From positions 124,001 through 188,000 of the forward strand of contig NZ_JAMHIV010000010.1 in the NCBI RefSeq assembly GCF_023897065.1: a stretch of DNA of 64,000 nt, given 5' to 3'. This document shows positions 53,398-60,621 of the stretch, in pieces. This DNA is from Crossiella sp. SN42. Its GTDB lineage: Bacteria; Actinomycetota; Actinomycetes; Mycobacteriales; Pseudonocardiaceae. Each line of letters opens with the position of its first letter. The first letter of the stretch is position 1. The notes beneath the pieces are model-generated. The model was not told the DNA's origin. It made no database searches and saw only the letters and a list, made by a program, of their open reading frames with translations. The position numbers and the translations under genes were made by a program.

Positions 53398-53433
53398 GAC
53401 CTGTCACGGTCGCGCCAGGAGGACCGTGCTGTC

Positions 53434-53462
53434 AATCCGCGGGCGTCGGTGCGCCGCGGATT
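53434..53462 (-). terminator. Hairpin after the P450 operon
   Basis: AATCCGCGG (53434-53442) pairs with CCGCGGATT (53454-53462) across an 11-nt loop, 14 bp beyond the stop of the minus-strand P450 gene. Confidence 0.55.
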
Positions 53463-53476
53463 TCACCCGACTGGCC

Positions 53477-54667
53477 TCACCAGGTGACGGGCAGCCGGTA
53501 GACCCCGTAGACCGAGCCGTCGTGCTTGAACGGGATCTCCGCCACCGGTGCCGCCAGCCGCAGTGTGGGGATGCGCCGGTACAGCGTGCCGTAGACCACC
53601 TGGAGCTCCAGCCGGGCCAGGGTCTGCCCGAGGCACTGGTGCACGCCGAACCCGAAGGCCACGTGCCGCCGCGGGTTGCGCCGCAGGTCCAGGCGGTCCG
53701 GGTCGGGGAAGACCGAGGGGTCGCGGTTGCCGAGGTCCCCGGCCAGGATGACGCCCTCGCCCGCGCGGATGGTCTGCCCGGCGACCTCGAGGTCCGCGGT
53801 CACCGCGCGGCGGCGGCCGTTGTGCGTGATGTGCAGGTACCGCAACAGTTCCTCCACCGCGGAAGCGATGAGCTCCGGGTCCTCGGACGAGCGCAGCAGG
53901 GCGAGCTGGCCGGGGTGCTCCAGCAGCGCCAGGGTGCCCAGGGCGATCATGTTCGCGGTGGTCTCGTGCCCGGCGACCAGCATGAGCACGCCCATCTGCC
54001 CGGCCTCGCCCCTGGTCAGCTCGCCGCGGTGGATCCGCTCGGTCAGACCGGAGAGCAGGTCGTCACCAGGGCTGGCCAGCTTCGCGCCGATCAGCTCGTC
54101 CAGGTAGCGGAACAGCTCGCCACCGGCCGCGGCCCGCTCGGCCGCCCCGGCCTCGCGGTTGATCAGGGTGTTGCTGTGCCGCTGGAAGAAGTCGTGGTCG
54201 GTGTAGGGCACGCCGAGCAGGTCGCAGATCACCAGCGAGGGCACCGGCAGCGCGAACGCCCGCACCAGGTCCACCGGCTTCGGACCGGTCAGCAGGGCGT
54301 CGATGTGCTCGTCCACGATCCGCTGCACCACCGGCCGCATGGCCTCGATCCGCTTGACCGCGAACGGCGCGGTCACCATCCGGCGCAGACGGGCGTGCTC
54401 CGGATCGTCCTTGAGGATGAAGCTGATGCCCGCGTCGGCGCTGATCGGCACCCCGGCCGGGAAGCCGGGGCTGGCCGGGTCGGAGCTGAGCCGGGGATCG
54501 GCCAGCAGCGTGCGCTGCTCGGCGTGCCGGGTCACCAGCCAGGGCGTGCTGCCGTCGGCCAGCCGGACCCTGGTCAGCGGGGTGTGCTCGCGCAGCGCCC
54601 GGAGGGCGGGCGGCGGGTCGAACGGGCAGCCCTCGGCCCTGGCGGCGGGGTAGGGGAGCGTGGTCAC
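53477..54667 (-). CDS. Cytochrome P450, last gene of the TetR operon
   Basis: The 396-residue bacterial class I P450 has the I-helix AGHETTANM, the ExxR motif in VEELLRY, and the heme loop FGFGVHQCLGQ with ligand C345. It lacks a membrane anchor and depends on a ferredoxin; a ferredoxin gene directly precedes it and overlaps it by 4 bp (GTGA). The sequence resembles CYP105/CYP107-type hydroxylases in general build, but the substrate cannot be inferred. An upstream frame extension is rejected because the GTG at 54667 is coupled to the ferredoxin stop. Confidence 0.93.
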   Translation of the reverse strand: MTTLPYPAARAEGCPFDPPPALRALREHTPLTRVRLADGSTPWLVTRHAEQRTLLADPRLSSDPASPGFPAGVPISADAGISFILKDDPEHARLRRMVTAPFAVKRIEAMRPVVQRIVDEHIDALLTGPKPVDLVRAFALPVPSLVICDLLGVPYTDHDFFQRHSNTLINREAGAAERAAAGGELFRYLDELIGAKLASPGDDLLSGLTERIHRGELTRGEAGQMGVLMLVAGHETTANMIALGTLALLEHPGQLALLRSSEDPELIASAVEELLRYLHITHNGRRRAVTADLEVAGQTIRAGEGVILAGDLGNRDPSVFPDPDRLDLRRNPRRHVAFGFGVHQCLGQTLARLELQVVYGTLYRRIPTLRLAAPVAEIPFKHDGSVYGVYRLPVTW

Positions 54668-54861
54668 CGCTCGTGCACCGCGATCGCCGCGGCCGGGCAC
54701 ACCGCGGCGGCCTCGCGGATCGTCTCGTGCAGCTCCGCGGGCGGCTCCTCGGCCAGCAGCACGACGATGCCGTCGTCCTCCCGCTGGTCGAACACCTCCG
54801 GCGCGAGCAGCACGCAGGTGCCCGCGCCGCAGCACCGGTCCTGGTCCACGGTGATCTTCAT
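54664..54861 (-). CDS. Small [3Fe-4S] ferredoxin, P450 partner
   Basis: The 65-residue ferredoxin begins MKITVDQDRCCGAGTC and ends AAAVCPAAAIAVHER. Cysteines at the first and third positions of the CCGAGTC loop plus the CP cysteine give the three-ligand pattern of single-cluster [3Fe-4S] ferredoxins that feed actinomycete P450s. It is translationally coupled on both sides: its ATG overlaps the TetR stop (ATGA) and its stop overlaps the P450 start (GTGA). It could serve both P450 enzymes of the operon. Confidence 0.92.
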   Translation of the reverse strand: MKITVDQDRCCGAGTCVLLAPEVFDQREDDGIVVLLAEEPPAELHETIREAAAVCPAAAIAVHER

Positions 54862-55508
54862 GGTCGTTCCTCCTCGGTGGTCGTGACCGGGGCCAGCCAC
54901 AGCCCGACCAGCGCGTCGATCAGGCCGGTGCCGGCTTCGTGCCAGCTGGGGACGTGGGTGTGCTCGGCGAGGGCGAGCTCGCGTTCGGCCATCATGTGCA
55001 CCATCAGGTGCCGGAGCATGGCGCCGCGATCGGCCCTGACCTCGCCGGGCAGGTCGGGCAGGCTGCGGTGCAGCCCGTCCACGATCCGGTTGAGGCTGAG
55101 GGAGGTCAGCGCCTCCTCCTCCATGATCGGGCGCAGCGACGGGTCGGTCATCACCTGGGCGGCGAAGCGGGCGAACCAGGTCGGGCTGCCCTGCGAGGCC
55201 AGGTGGTCGGTAAGCGGGCGGACCAGGCAGGTGATCCAGTCCCGGACCTCCGTGCTCTCCGCGACCTCGGCGACCATGGGTCCGCGCCGCTGCTCCATCG
55301 CGGTGGCGTGCCTGCGGATGACCGCCCGGACCAGGTCGGCCTTGGTGCCGAAGTGGTAGCCGACCACGGTGTTGTTGCCCTGCCCCGCGGCCTCGGCGAC
55401 CTGCCGGTTGGACACCGCGAACACGCCGTGCTCGGCGAAGAGCCGTTCCGCGGCGGTGAGGATCTGTTCCCTGGTGGCCTGGGCCCGCGCCGCTCTGCTG
55501 GTGGTCAT
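54858..55508 (-). CDS. TetR-family repressor within the P450 operon
   Basis: The 216-residue regulator has a TetR helix-turn-helix near its N terminus (TREQILTAAERLFAEHGVFAVSNRQVAEAAGQGNNTVVGYHFGTKADL in pieces, residues 11-57) and a ligand-binding helical domain. It is the second gene of the operon P450-TetR-ferredoxin-P450, overlapping both neighbours by 4 bp. A regulator made from inside the operon it controls suggests negative feedback. A palindrome AAGTCA-N6-TGACTT upstream of the first gene is its probable operator. Confidence 0.9.
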   Translation of the reverse strand: MTTSRAARAQATREQILTAAERLFAEHGVFAVSNRQVAEAAGQGNNTVVGYHFGTKADLVRAVIRRHATAMEQRRGPMVAEVAESTEVRDWITCLVRPLTDHLASQGSPTWFARFAAQVMTDPSLRPIMEEEALTSLSLNRIVDGLHRSLPDLPGEVRADRGAMLRHLMVHMMAERELALAEHTHVPSWHEAGTGLIDALVGLWLAPVTTTEEERP

Positions 55509-56716
55509 AGCCGCCATCGAACCGGAAGCTCCCGCAGTCCGCCCACCGCGAGTCCCTCGACCTTGCGCAGCTCGGCCACTGGCACGGCCAGCTCCAGGGA
55601 GGGCAGCCTGCGCAGCAGCACCTCCAGGGTCACCTGCAGCTCGGTGCGGGCCAGCGGCTGGCCCAGGCAGGCGTGCGCGCCGGCGCCGAAGGCCAGGTGC
55701 GGGTTGGGGCTGCGGCCCAGGTCCAGCTCGGAGGCGGCGGTGAAAACGCGCTCGTCCCGGTTGGCCGCGGCCATGCTGCACACCGCGGTGGTGCCGCTGG
55801 GCAGGGTGGTGCCGGCGATCTCGATGTCCTCGGTGAGGTAGCGCGCCATGCCGAAGCCGGCGTTGGCGTCCAGCCGCAGCGTCTCCTCCACCGCGGTGCG
55901 CACCAGCGCGGGCTCGGCCAGCAGCCGCTCCCAGTGCCGCCGGTCGGCCAGCAGCATCGCGGTCATCTTGACGATCATGTTCGCGGTGGTCTCGTGCCCG
56001 GCGATCAACAGGCCCATGCCGGTGGCGATCAGCGCCGGATCGGACATCGGCGCGCCGTCCGGGCCGGTCTCCGCGATGAGGGCGCTGAGCAGGTCATCGC
56101 CGGGCTCGGCGCGCTTGGCCGTGATGTGCGTGGCCATGTACCCGGCGAACTCCGCCTGGGCCAGGTCCATCTCGGCCTGGGTGTAGCGGGTCATGCTCAG
56201 CAGCGCGTCCGACCAGTGCGCGAAGCGGTCCCGGTCGGCATCCGGCACGCCGAGCAGGTCGCAGATCACCCACACCGGCAGCGGGAAGCCCAGCGCCGCC
56301 TTGAGATCCGCGGGCGAGCCCTTGGCCACCATGTCGTCCACCAGCTGCTCGGCCATCGCCTCGATGGCGGGCCGCAGCGCGTTCATCCGCTTGGCGGTGA
56401 ACCACTTGCCGATCATGCGCCGCCAGCGCAGGTGTCCCTCGCCGTGCTGGGGGAGCACAGTGGACATCTCGCTGTTGAACAGCCCGCCGGACTCGGTGTC
56501 GGCGACGCGGGCCGCGTTGTCCGCCGCGGTCGGCCTGGTGAACCTGGGGTCGGCCAGCACGCTCTTGACGTCCTCGTAGCGGGTGACCAGCGTGGCCTCG
56601 TCGCCGCTGGCCAGTCGCACCTTGGCCACCGGGCAGCGGTTCTGGTAGTCGGCCCACTCGGCGGGTGGCTCCAGGGCGGCGTCGGTCTCGAACGGGAAGC
56701 GGGGCAGCTGGGTCAT
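55505..56716 (-). CDS. Cytochrome P450, first gene of the TetR operon
   Basis: The 403-residue soluble P450 has the I-helix IAGHETTANM, ExxR in VEETLRL, and the heme loop FGAGAHACLGQ with ligand C350. WRRMIGKWFTAKRMNALRP is a typical C-helix region for the CYP105-like actinomycete group. The substrate is unknown. It is the promoter-proximal gene, and its start codon lies 28 bp from the candidate TetR operator. The two P450s of the operon are clearly different in sequence and so are not a recent duplication. Confidence 0.93.
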   Translation of the reverse strand: MTQLPRFPFETDAALEPPAEWADYQNRCPVAKVRLASGDEATLVTRYEDVKSVLADPRFTRPTAADNAARVADTESGGLFNSEMSTVLPQHGEGHLRWRRMIGKWFTAKRMNALRPAIEAMAEQLVDDMVAKGSPADLKAALGFPLPVWVICDLLGVPDADRDRFAHWSDALLSMTRYTQAEMDLAQAEFAGYMATHITAKRAEPGDDLLSALIAETGPDGAPMSDPALIATGMGLLIAGHETTANMIVKMTAMLLADRRHWERLLAEPALVRTAVEETLRLDANAGFGMARYLTEDIEIAGTTLPSGTTAVCSMAAANRDERVFTAASELDLGRSPNPHLAFGAGAHACLGQPLARTELQVTLEVLLRRLPSLELAVPVAELRKVEGLAVGGLRELPVRWRL

Positions 56717-56740
56717 GCCACCAGCATGGCCGCGAACTCG

Positions 56741-56766
56741 AAGTAAGTCAATCAGCTGACTTAACT
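56741..56766. promoter_or_regulatory. Candidate TetR operator before the P450 operon
   Basis: AAGTCA (56745-56750) and TGACTT (56757-56762) are inverted around 6 bp, with further partial symmetry outside (AAGT and AACTT). The left arm overlaps the stop codon of the upstream anti-sigma gene, so the P450 promoter is embedded in the end of that gene. Confidence 0.55.
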
Positions 56767-57146
56767 TGGCGGGGTGGGCGCGGGGGCACGAGCCAGGTGG
56801 CCACCAGCGCCCCGGCCAGAAACCCGGCGAGCACTGCGGTCAAGACTCCGGCGGGCACTGCGGTCACCAGCCCGGCGGTGCCGAACCTGGCCCGCCGGAC
56901 CTTGCGCGCCGCGCGGACCGGCCGGGCTTCCGGCGGCGCGGGACCGGCCGGATCGAGCAGTTCGGCCGCCTGCTCCCTGGCCACCAAGGCGAGCAGGCCG
57001 GGCAGCCCGGCGGACCCGGCGACCGCGCGGGCGCACGGCAGGCAGGCGTGCAGGTGTCCTTCGTAGTCCCGGCGCTCGGCGTGCGAGAGCGCGCCCAGCA
57101 GGTAGGCGGCGTCCCAGTCCCGGTACGGGTCGGCTGGTGGCGTCAC
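56748..57146 (-). CDS. Zinc-finger anti-sigma factor with one membrane segment
   Basis: The 132-residue protein begins with the anti-sigma zinc-finger pattern: DAAYLLGALSHAERRDYEGHLHACLPCARA has the H-x3-C-x2-C ligands. A variable linker follows, then one membrane segment (about residues 93-117, ending WLVPP) and a short basic tail outside. Such proteins hold an ECF sigma factor at the membrane until a signal releases it. The GTG start overlaps the sigma-factor stop by 4 bp (GTGA). The extracytoplasmic part is only about ten residues, so the signal may be sensed by the cytoplasmic zinc site or by a partner, possibly the membrane oxidoreductase two genes upstream. Confidence 0.88.
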   Translation of the reverse strand: MTPPADPYRDWDAAYLLGALSHAERRDYEGHLHACLPCARAVAGSAGLPGLLALVAREQAAELLDPAGPAPPEARPVRAARKVRRARFGTAGLVTAVPAGVLTAVLAGFLAGALVATWLVPPRPPRQVKSAD

Positions 57147-57652
57147 CGGCTGGTCAGCCCCTTCTCCCGGAGGGCGCGGCGCAACGCGCGCAGGCCGTAG
57201 TGCAGGCGGGAGCGCACGGTGCCCTGCGGCACCGCCAGGTCCACCGCGAGCTCGGCCACCGAGTGCCCGAGGTAGAACGCGCGGATGATGACCGTGCGGT
57301 GCTCGGCGGTCAGCTGGGTCAGCACCTCGGTGATCACCCAGGCGTCCAGCACCGAGTCGGTCTGGTCGGGGCGCGGCGGGTCGGGCACCTTGGCCGCGCG
57401 CACCTCCCGCCGCGAGTGCGCGCTGCGGCGCTCGTCGATGACCACGTTGCGCGCCACCCGGAACAGCCAGGCCCGCGCCGCGGACTCGCCCTGGTCCAGC
57501 ACCGCGGGGCTGCGCCACAGCCGCAGCAGGCTCTCCTGCACGACGTCCTGGGAGAGCTGTTCGTCGCCGGTCAGCCGCAGCGCGAAGCGCCACAGCGCGG
57601 GCGCGTGGCGGTCGTGCACCAGGCGGAGCAGCTCCGCCGCCGTGGTGCTCAC
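57143..57652 (-). CDS. ECF-type RNA polymerase sigma factor
   Basis: The 169-residue sigma factor has region 2 (HAPALWRFALRLTGDEQLSQDVVQESLLRLWR, in pieces, with the AWLFRVARNVVID -10-reading segment) and region 4 (LTAEHRTVIIRAFYLGHSVAELAVDLAVPQGTVRSRLHYGL). The pattern is that of the SigK/RpoE-like actinomycete groups. Its GTG start is 1 bp beyond the stop of the membrane oxidoreductase gene and its stop overlaps the anti-sigma start, so all are in one operon. It probably activates the operon's own promoter; a candidate ECF promoter is seen at 60487-60511. Confidence 0.92.
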   Translation of the reverse strand: MSTTAAELLRLVHDRHAPALWRFALRLTGDEQLSQDVVQESLLRLWRSPAVLDQGESAARAWLFRVARNVVIDERRSAHSRREVRAAKVPDPPRPDQTDSVLDAWVITEVLTQLTAEHRTVIIRAFYLGHSVAELAVDLAVPQGTVRSRLHYGLRALRRALREKGLTSR

Positions 57653-57653
57653 C

Positions 57654-58922
57654 TCAGGAGTCCCAGATCGCGCCGTAGGCCGGAATCCCTTGGGCCTCAA
57701 GGGACTCGACCACATGCCAGGTGGTCTTCCGGTTGGAGATGCAGATGACCGCCTCCGCGCCGGACTCCCGGTGCGCGCGCAGCGCCAGCTCGACCAGGTC
57801 GGGCTTGCCGTCCCGGTCGGTGTCCCAGATGATCGCCTCCGGCTGCACGGACTCGATCTCGGCCACCAGCGCCTCGCCGTAGGTGCGCACCGGGTTCCTG
57901 GTCGACCACACCAGGCGGGCCGGGGTGTCCCCGGCGAGCAGGTGCGGCAGGCACGGCCCGATCCCGCTGCCGGTGGCCACCCACACCACGCCGCGGAAGA
58001 GCCGGTCGATGTTGCCCACGCCCGCGGTCGGGATGCCCTTGACCCACAGGTGCGTGGGTCTGTCGTCCACCAGCGCGCCGGTCCAGTCACCCGCGCGGGA
58101 GATGGTGAGCCGGAAGCCGGAGCGGCCGGGCGCGGGCACGTTGGCGAAGGAATGCCACTCCAGCAACGGGTTCCGGCTCACCGCGGTCGACGACCCGGCG
58201 AACGGGGTGACGCCGTAGTCGAAGGCCACCAGGGCCACGTGCCGGGACGGCGTGCTGATCCGCACCGGCACCCGGCGCAGCCGCAGCCAGGGCAGCGCGA
58301 CGCTGGTCACCACCACCAGCAGGGCCCAGAACGGCGCGGAGCCGAGGAAGTCCCGGCCCTGCGCCTGCGCCAGCGCGGCCGCCTGCGCGGTGAACAGCAC
58401 CAGCAGCGCCCAGCCGCCGAAGCGGTGGCAGCGCTCGAACAGGTCGTGCCGGGCGGCGCGCAGCTTCGGCAGCGCGAACACCACCATGGCGACCAGCAGC
58501 ACCGCGATGGCCCAGGTGCAGGCCAGCAGCGCCACCGGGCCGCCGCGAGTGGTGATCACCCCGGCCAGCACGGCGAACCAGGCCGTGCCGGCGATCGCGG
58601 CGCCGACGTGCAGGCCGCCGAAGTGGTAGACCTTGCCCAGCGTCCACCGCACCCGCAGCGGCCAGTGCTTCGGCGCGCTGGTGGCCAGCCGGAACAGCAG
58701 GTTGATCACGTGCTGCTGGCGGATCAGCACGGCCAGCAGCAGGTTGCCGAGCACCAGCCACAGCAGCACATCGAGGTCGGCGCGCCAGTCGGTGACCAGG
58801 GCCAGCACCAGGTTGGCCAGCAACACCGCGGCCAGCAGCCGGTTGTGGTGGGTGAAGGGCCTGCGCCGCAGCCGGGCGCGCCAGCTCGCCGGGGCGGGGG
58901 CCAGGACCGGGGCGGCGCTCAC
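57654..58922 (-). CDS. Membrane oxidoreductase with FNR-type NAD(P)-binding domain
   Basis: The 422-residue protein has about six membrane helices in its first 225 residues, with histidines placed at or near helix ends (QQHVINLLF, YHFGGLHVGAA, ERCHRFGGW) that could bind heme. The C-terminal half resembles a ferredoxin-reductase/ferric-reductase NAD-binding domain: VVWVATGSGIGPCLPHLLAG is the nucleotide loop and ICISNRKTTWHVVESL follows. The GTG start overlaps the stop of the adenylation gene (GTGA). In some fungi (TmpA/TmpB-type proteins, from memory) a comparable membrane flavoprotein is joined to an adenylation domain, so this looks like a split bacterial counterpart. The substrate is unknown. 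Confidence 0.8.
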   Translation of the reverse strand: MSAAPVLAPAPASWRARLRRRPFTHHNRLLAAVLLANLVLALVTDWRADLDVLLWLVLGNLLLAVLIRQQHVINLLFRLATSAPKHWPLRVRWTLGKVYHFGGLHVGAAIAGTAWFAVLAGVITTRGGPVALLACTWAIAVLLVAMVVFALPKLRAARHDLFERCHRFGGWALLVLFTAQAAALAQAQGRDFLGSAPFWALLVVVTSVALPWLRLRRVPVRISTPSRHVALVAFDYGVTPFAGSSTAVSRNPLLEWHSFANVPAPGRSGFRLTISRAGDWTGALVDDRPTHLWVKGIPTAGVGNIDRLFRGVVWVATGSGIGPCLPHLLAGDTPARLVWSTRNPVRTYGEALVAEIESVQPEAIIWDTDRDGKPDLVELALRAHRESGAEAVICISNRKTTWHVVESLEAQGIPAYGAIWDS

Positions 58923-60448
58923 GCGACGGTCTCCGTCCGCTGGCCGGGCAGCCGGGACAGCAGCGCCCGCCGGTCCACCTTGCCGCGTTCGGTCAGCGGC
59001 AGCCGGTCCACCGGCACGATCAGCGAGGGCACGCAGTAGTAGGGCAGCTGGGCGGCCACCGCGCGGCGGACCGCCTCCGGCACGGCGGTGGCCGGGCTGA
59101 CGAACCCGACCAGCCCGCCCTGGTGCAGCACCGCGCTGGCCCGCCGGCAGCCGGGCGCTCGTTCCAGCGCCGCGGTGACCGCGTCCAGCTCGACCCGGAA
59201 ACCCTTGACCTTCACCTGGTCGTCGGTGCGCCCGTGGTGTTCCAGCTGGCCGTCGGCGGTCCAGCGGACCAGGTCGCGGGTGCGGAACATCAGGCCACCG
59301 CCCAGGAACGGGTCGGGGCGGTAGCGCTGCGCGGTGAGGTCGGCGTTGCCGAGGTAGCCGCCGGTGACGCAGGCGCCACCGGCCCACATCTCGCCGACCT
59401 CGCCGATCCGGCACGGGTTGAGCGCCTCGTCGAGCACGTAGACGGTGGTGTTGGGCACCGGGCGGCCGATGGTCAGCCTGCCGGTGGCCGGGTCGTAGCG
59501 CTGCACGGTGTTGACGATGGTGACCTCGGTGGGGCCGCAGGCGTTGTGGAAGACCGCGGTGCGCGACCAGGCGCGGGCCAGCGCGGGCGGGCAGCGTTCA
59601 CCGGCCACCGCGACCACCCGCACCTGCGGGCAGTCCCTCGGGTCCACAGTGGACAGCACGCCGGGGGTGGCGATCAGCGCGGTCGCGGTGCGGGCCGCCG
59701 CGGTGGGGTCGCCGCCGCGCACCAGCACGCAGCCGCCGTTGGCCAGCGTGCCCAGCACCTCCCACACGGCCATGTCGAAGGCGATGTTGAGCAGCTGCGG
59801 CACCCGGTCGCCGGGGCCGACGCCGAGCGAGCCCGGCGCGGTGAGCAGGACGTTGCACAGGTTCGCGTGCGTGACCCTGACCCCGTTGGGCCTGCCGGTG
59901 GTGCCCGAGGTGAAGATCACCACCGCGGTCTCGCCGCCGTCGGCGGGCAGGGCCGCGGTCGCGGCGGGGTGGTCGTCGATCGCGATCACCGTGCCCAGGC
60001 CCGCCGGCAGCAGTCCTCGGTGTGCCGTGGTGGTGAGCACGACCTCGATGCCGGCCACCGCGGCGATGTGCCGCAGGTGCGGCGGCGGGGTGAGCCGGAT
60101 GTCCTGCGGCACATAGGCCGCACCGGCTTTGAGCACCGCGAGCATGCCCACCACCATGGCCACCGACCTGGTCAGGAACAGCCCGACGTGCGCGCCGGGG
60201 CGCACCCCGTGCTCGACGAGCAACCGGGCCAGCGCGGTGGCCCTGCGGTCCAGCTCGGCGTAGGTCACCGACTCGCCGAGGTGCTCCACGGCCGGGGCCT
60301 GCGGGCAGGCCGCGGCCTGTGCCTGGACCGCGTGGTGGACGCGGGTGAACGGGACTGGTGTGCGTGGCCCCCAGCCGAAGCGGTCGAAGAGCACGCGCTC
60401 GTGCGGGGGCAGGCCGCGCAGGGCAGGGGATTCGACGATCGGGGTCAC
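58919..60448 (-). CDS. Free-standing amino-acid adenylation (AMP-binding) enzyme
   Basis: The 509-residue protein has the ANL-family core motifs: A3 IFTSGTTGRPNGV (Asn in place of the usual Lys), A4 NIAFDMAVWEV with the Asp that grips an alpha-amino group, A5 NACGPTEVTI, a modified A7 FRTRDLVRW, A8 GRTDDQVKVKGFRVE and A10 LTERGKVDRRAL with the catalytic Lys. There is no carrier (PCP) or condensation domain, so the activated acyl group must be passed to another partner. It is the first gene of a four-gene coupled operon with a membrane oxidoreductase, ECF sigma and anti-sigma. GTG 60448 has AGGA six bp upstream; a longer frame begins at 60478. Confidence 0.88.
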   Translation of the reverse strand: MTPIVESPALRGLPPHERVLFDRFGWGPRTPVPFTRVHHAVQAQAAACPQAPAVEHLGESVTYAELDRRATALARLLVEHGVRPGAHVGLFLTRSVAMVVGMLAVLKAGAAYVPQDIRLTPPPHLRHIAAVAGIEVVLTTTAHRGLLPAGLGTVIAIDDHPAATAALPADGGETAVVIFTSGTTGRPNGVRVTHANLCNVLLTAPGSLGVGPGDRVPQLLNIAFDMAVWEVLGTLANGGCVLVRGGDPTAAARTATALIATPGVLSTVDPRDCPQVRVVAVAGERCPPALARAWSRTAVFHNACGPTEVTIVNTVQRYDPATGRLTIGRPVPNTTVYVLDEALNPCRIGEVGEMWAGGACVTGGYLGNADLTAQRYRPDPFLGGGLMFRTRDLVRWTADGQLEHHGRTDDQVKVKGFRVELDAVTAALERAPGCRRASAVLHQGGLVGFVSPATAVPEAVRRAVAAQLPYYCVPSLIVPVDRLPLTERGKVDRRALLSRLPGQRTETVA

Positions 60449-60486
60449 TCCGGATCCTTTCGCCAGGCCGGTGGTCACCCCGTTCG

Positions 60487-60511
60487 AACGAGACAGGTCG
60501 GGTGAATGTTC
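60487..60511 (-). promoter_or_regulatory. Candidate ECF-sigma promoter of the adenylation operon
   Basis: On the minus strand GAAC (60511-60508) and CGTT (60490-60487) are separated by 17 nt, matching the usual GAAC-N16/17-CGT form of ECF promoters. Self-activation by the sigma factor of this operon is a reasonable guess; the motif is short and could arise by chance. Confidence 0.28.
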
Positions 60512-60561
60512 AACTAAATCTGCGGAAAACGTTGCCGCGTGGAGAAATTAGCCCGGTCGTG

Positions 60562-60591
60562 GTCGAACGCGGTGTCGAACGCGCGTCGAAC
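60562..60591 (+). promoter_or_regulatory. Triple GTCGAAC direct repeat upstream of the adenylation operon
   Basis: GTCGAAC begins at 60562, 60574 and 60585, giving 12 then 11 bp spacing, exactly as for GTCGAATTC before the response-regulator gene at 26485-26508. It is a candidate target of the same OmpR-family regulator. Confidence 0.45.
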
Positions 60592-60595
60592 AGAA

Positions 60596-60612
60596 GAGTC
60601 CACAATGGACTC
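60596..60612 (-). terminator. Short hairpin after the third LacI gene
   Basis: GAGTCCA (60596-60602) and TGGACTC (60606-60612) form a 7-bp stem with a 3-nt loop, 10 bp beyond the stop of the minus-strand LacI-type gene. Confidence 0.4.
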
Positions 60613-60621
60613 CAGGGTGGC

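Noticed and set aside
57143-58090. Longer sigma-factor frame starting at 58090
   Set aside because: The extra 146 residues overlap the membrane oxidoreductase gene and have shadow composition; the family starts at the GTG at 57652.
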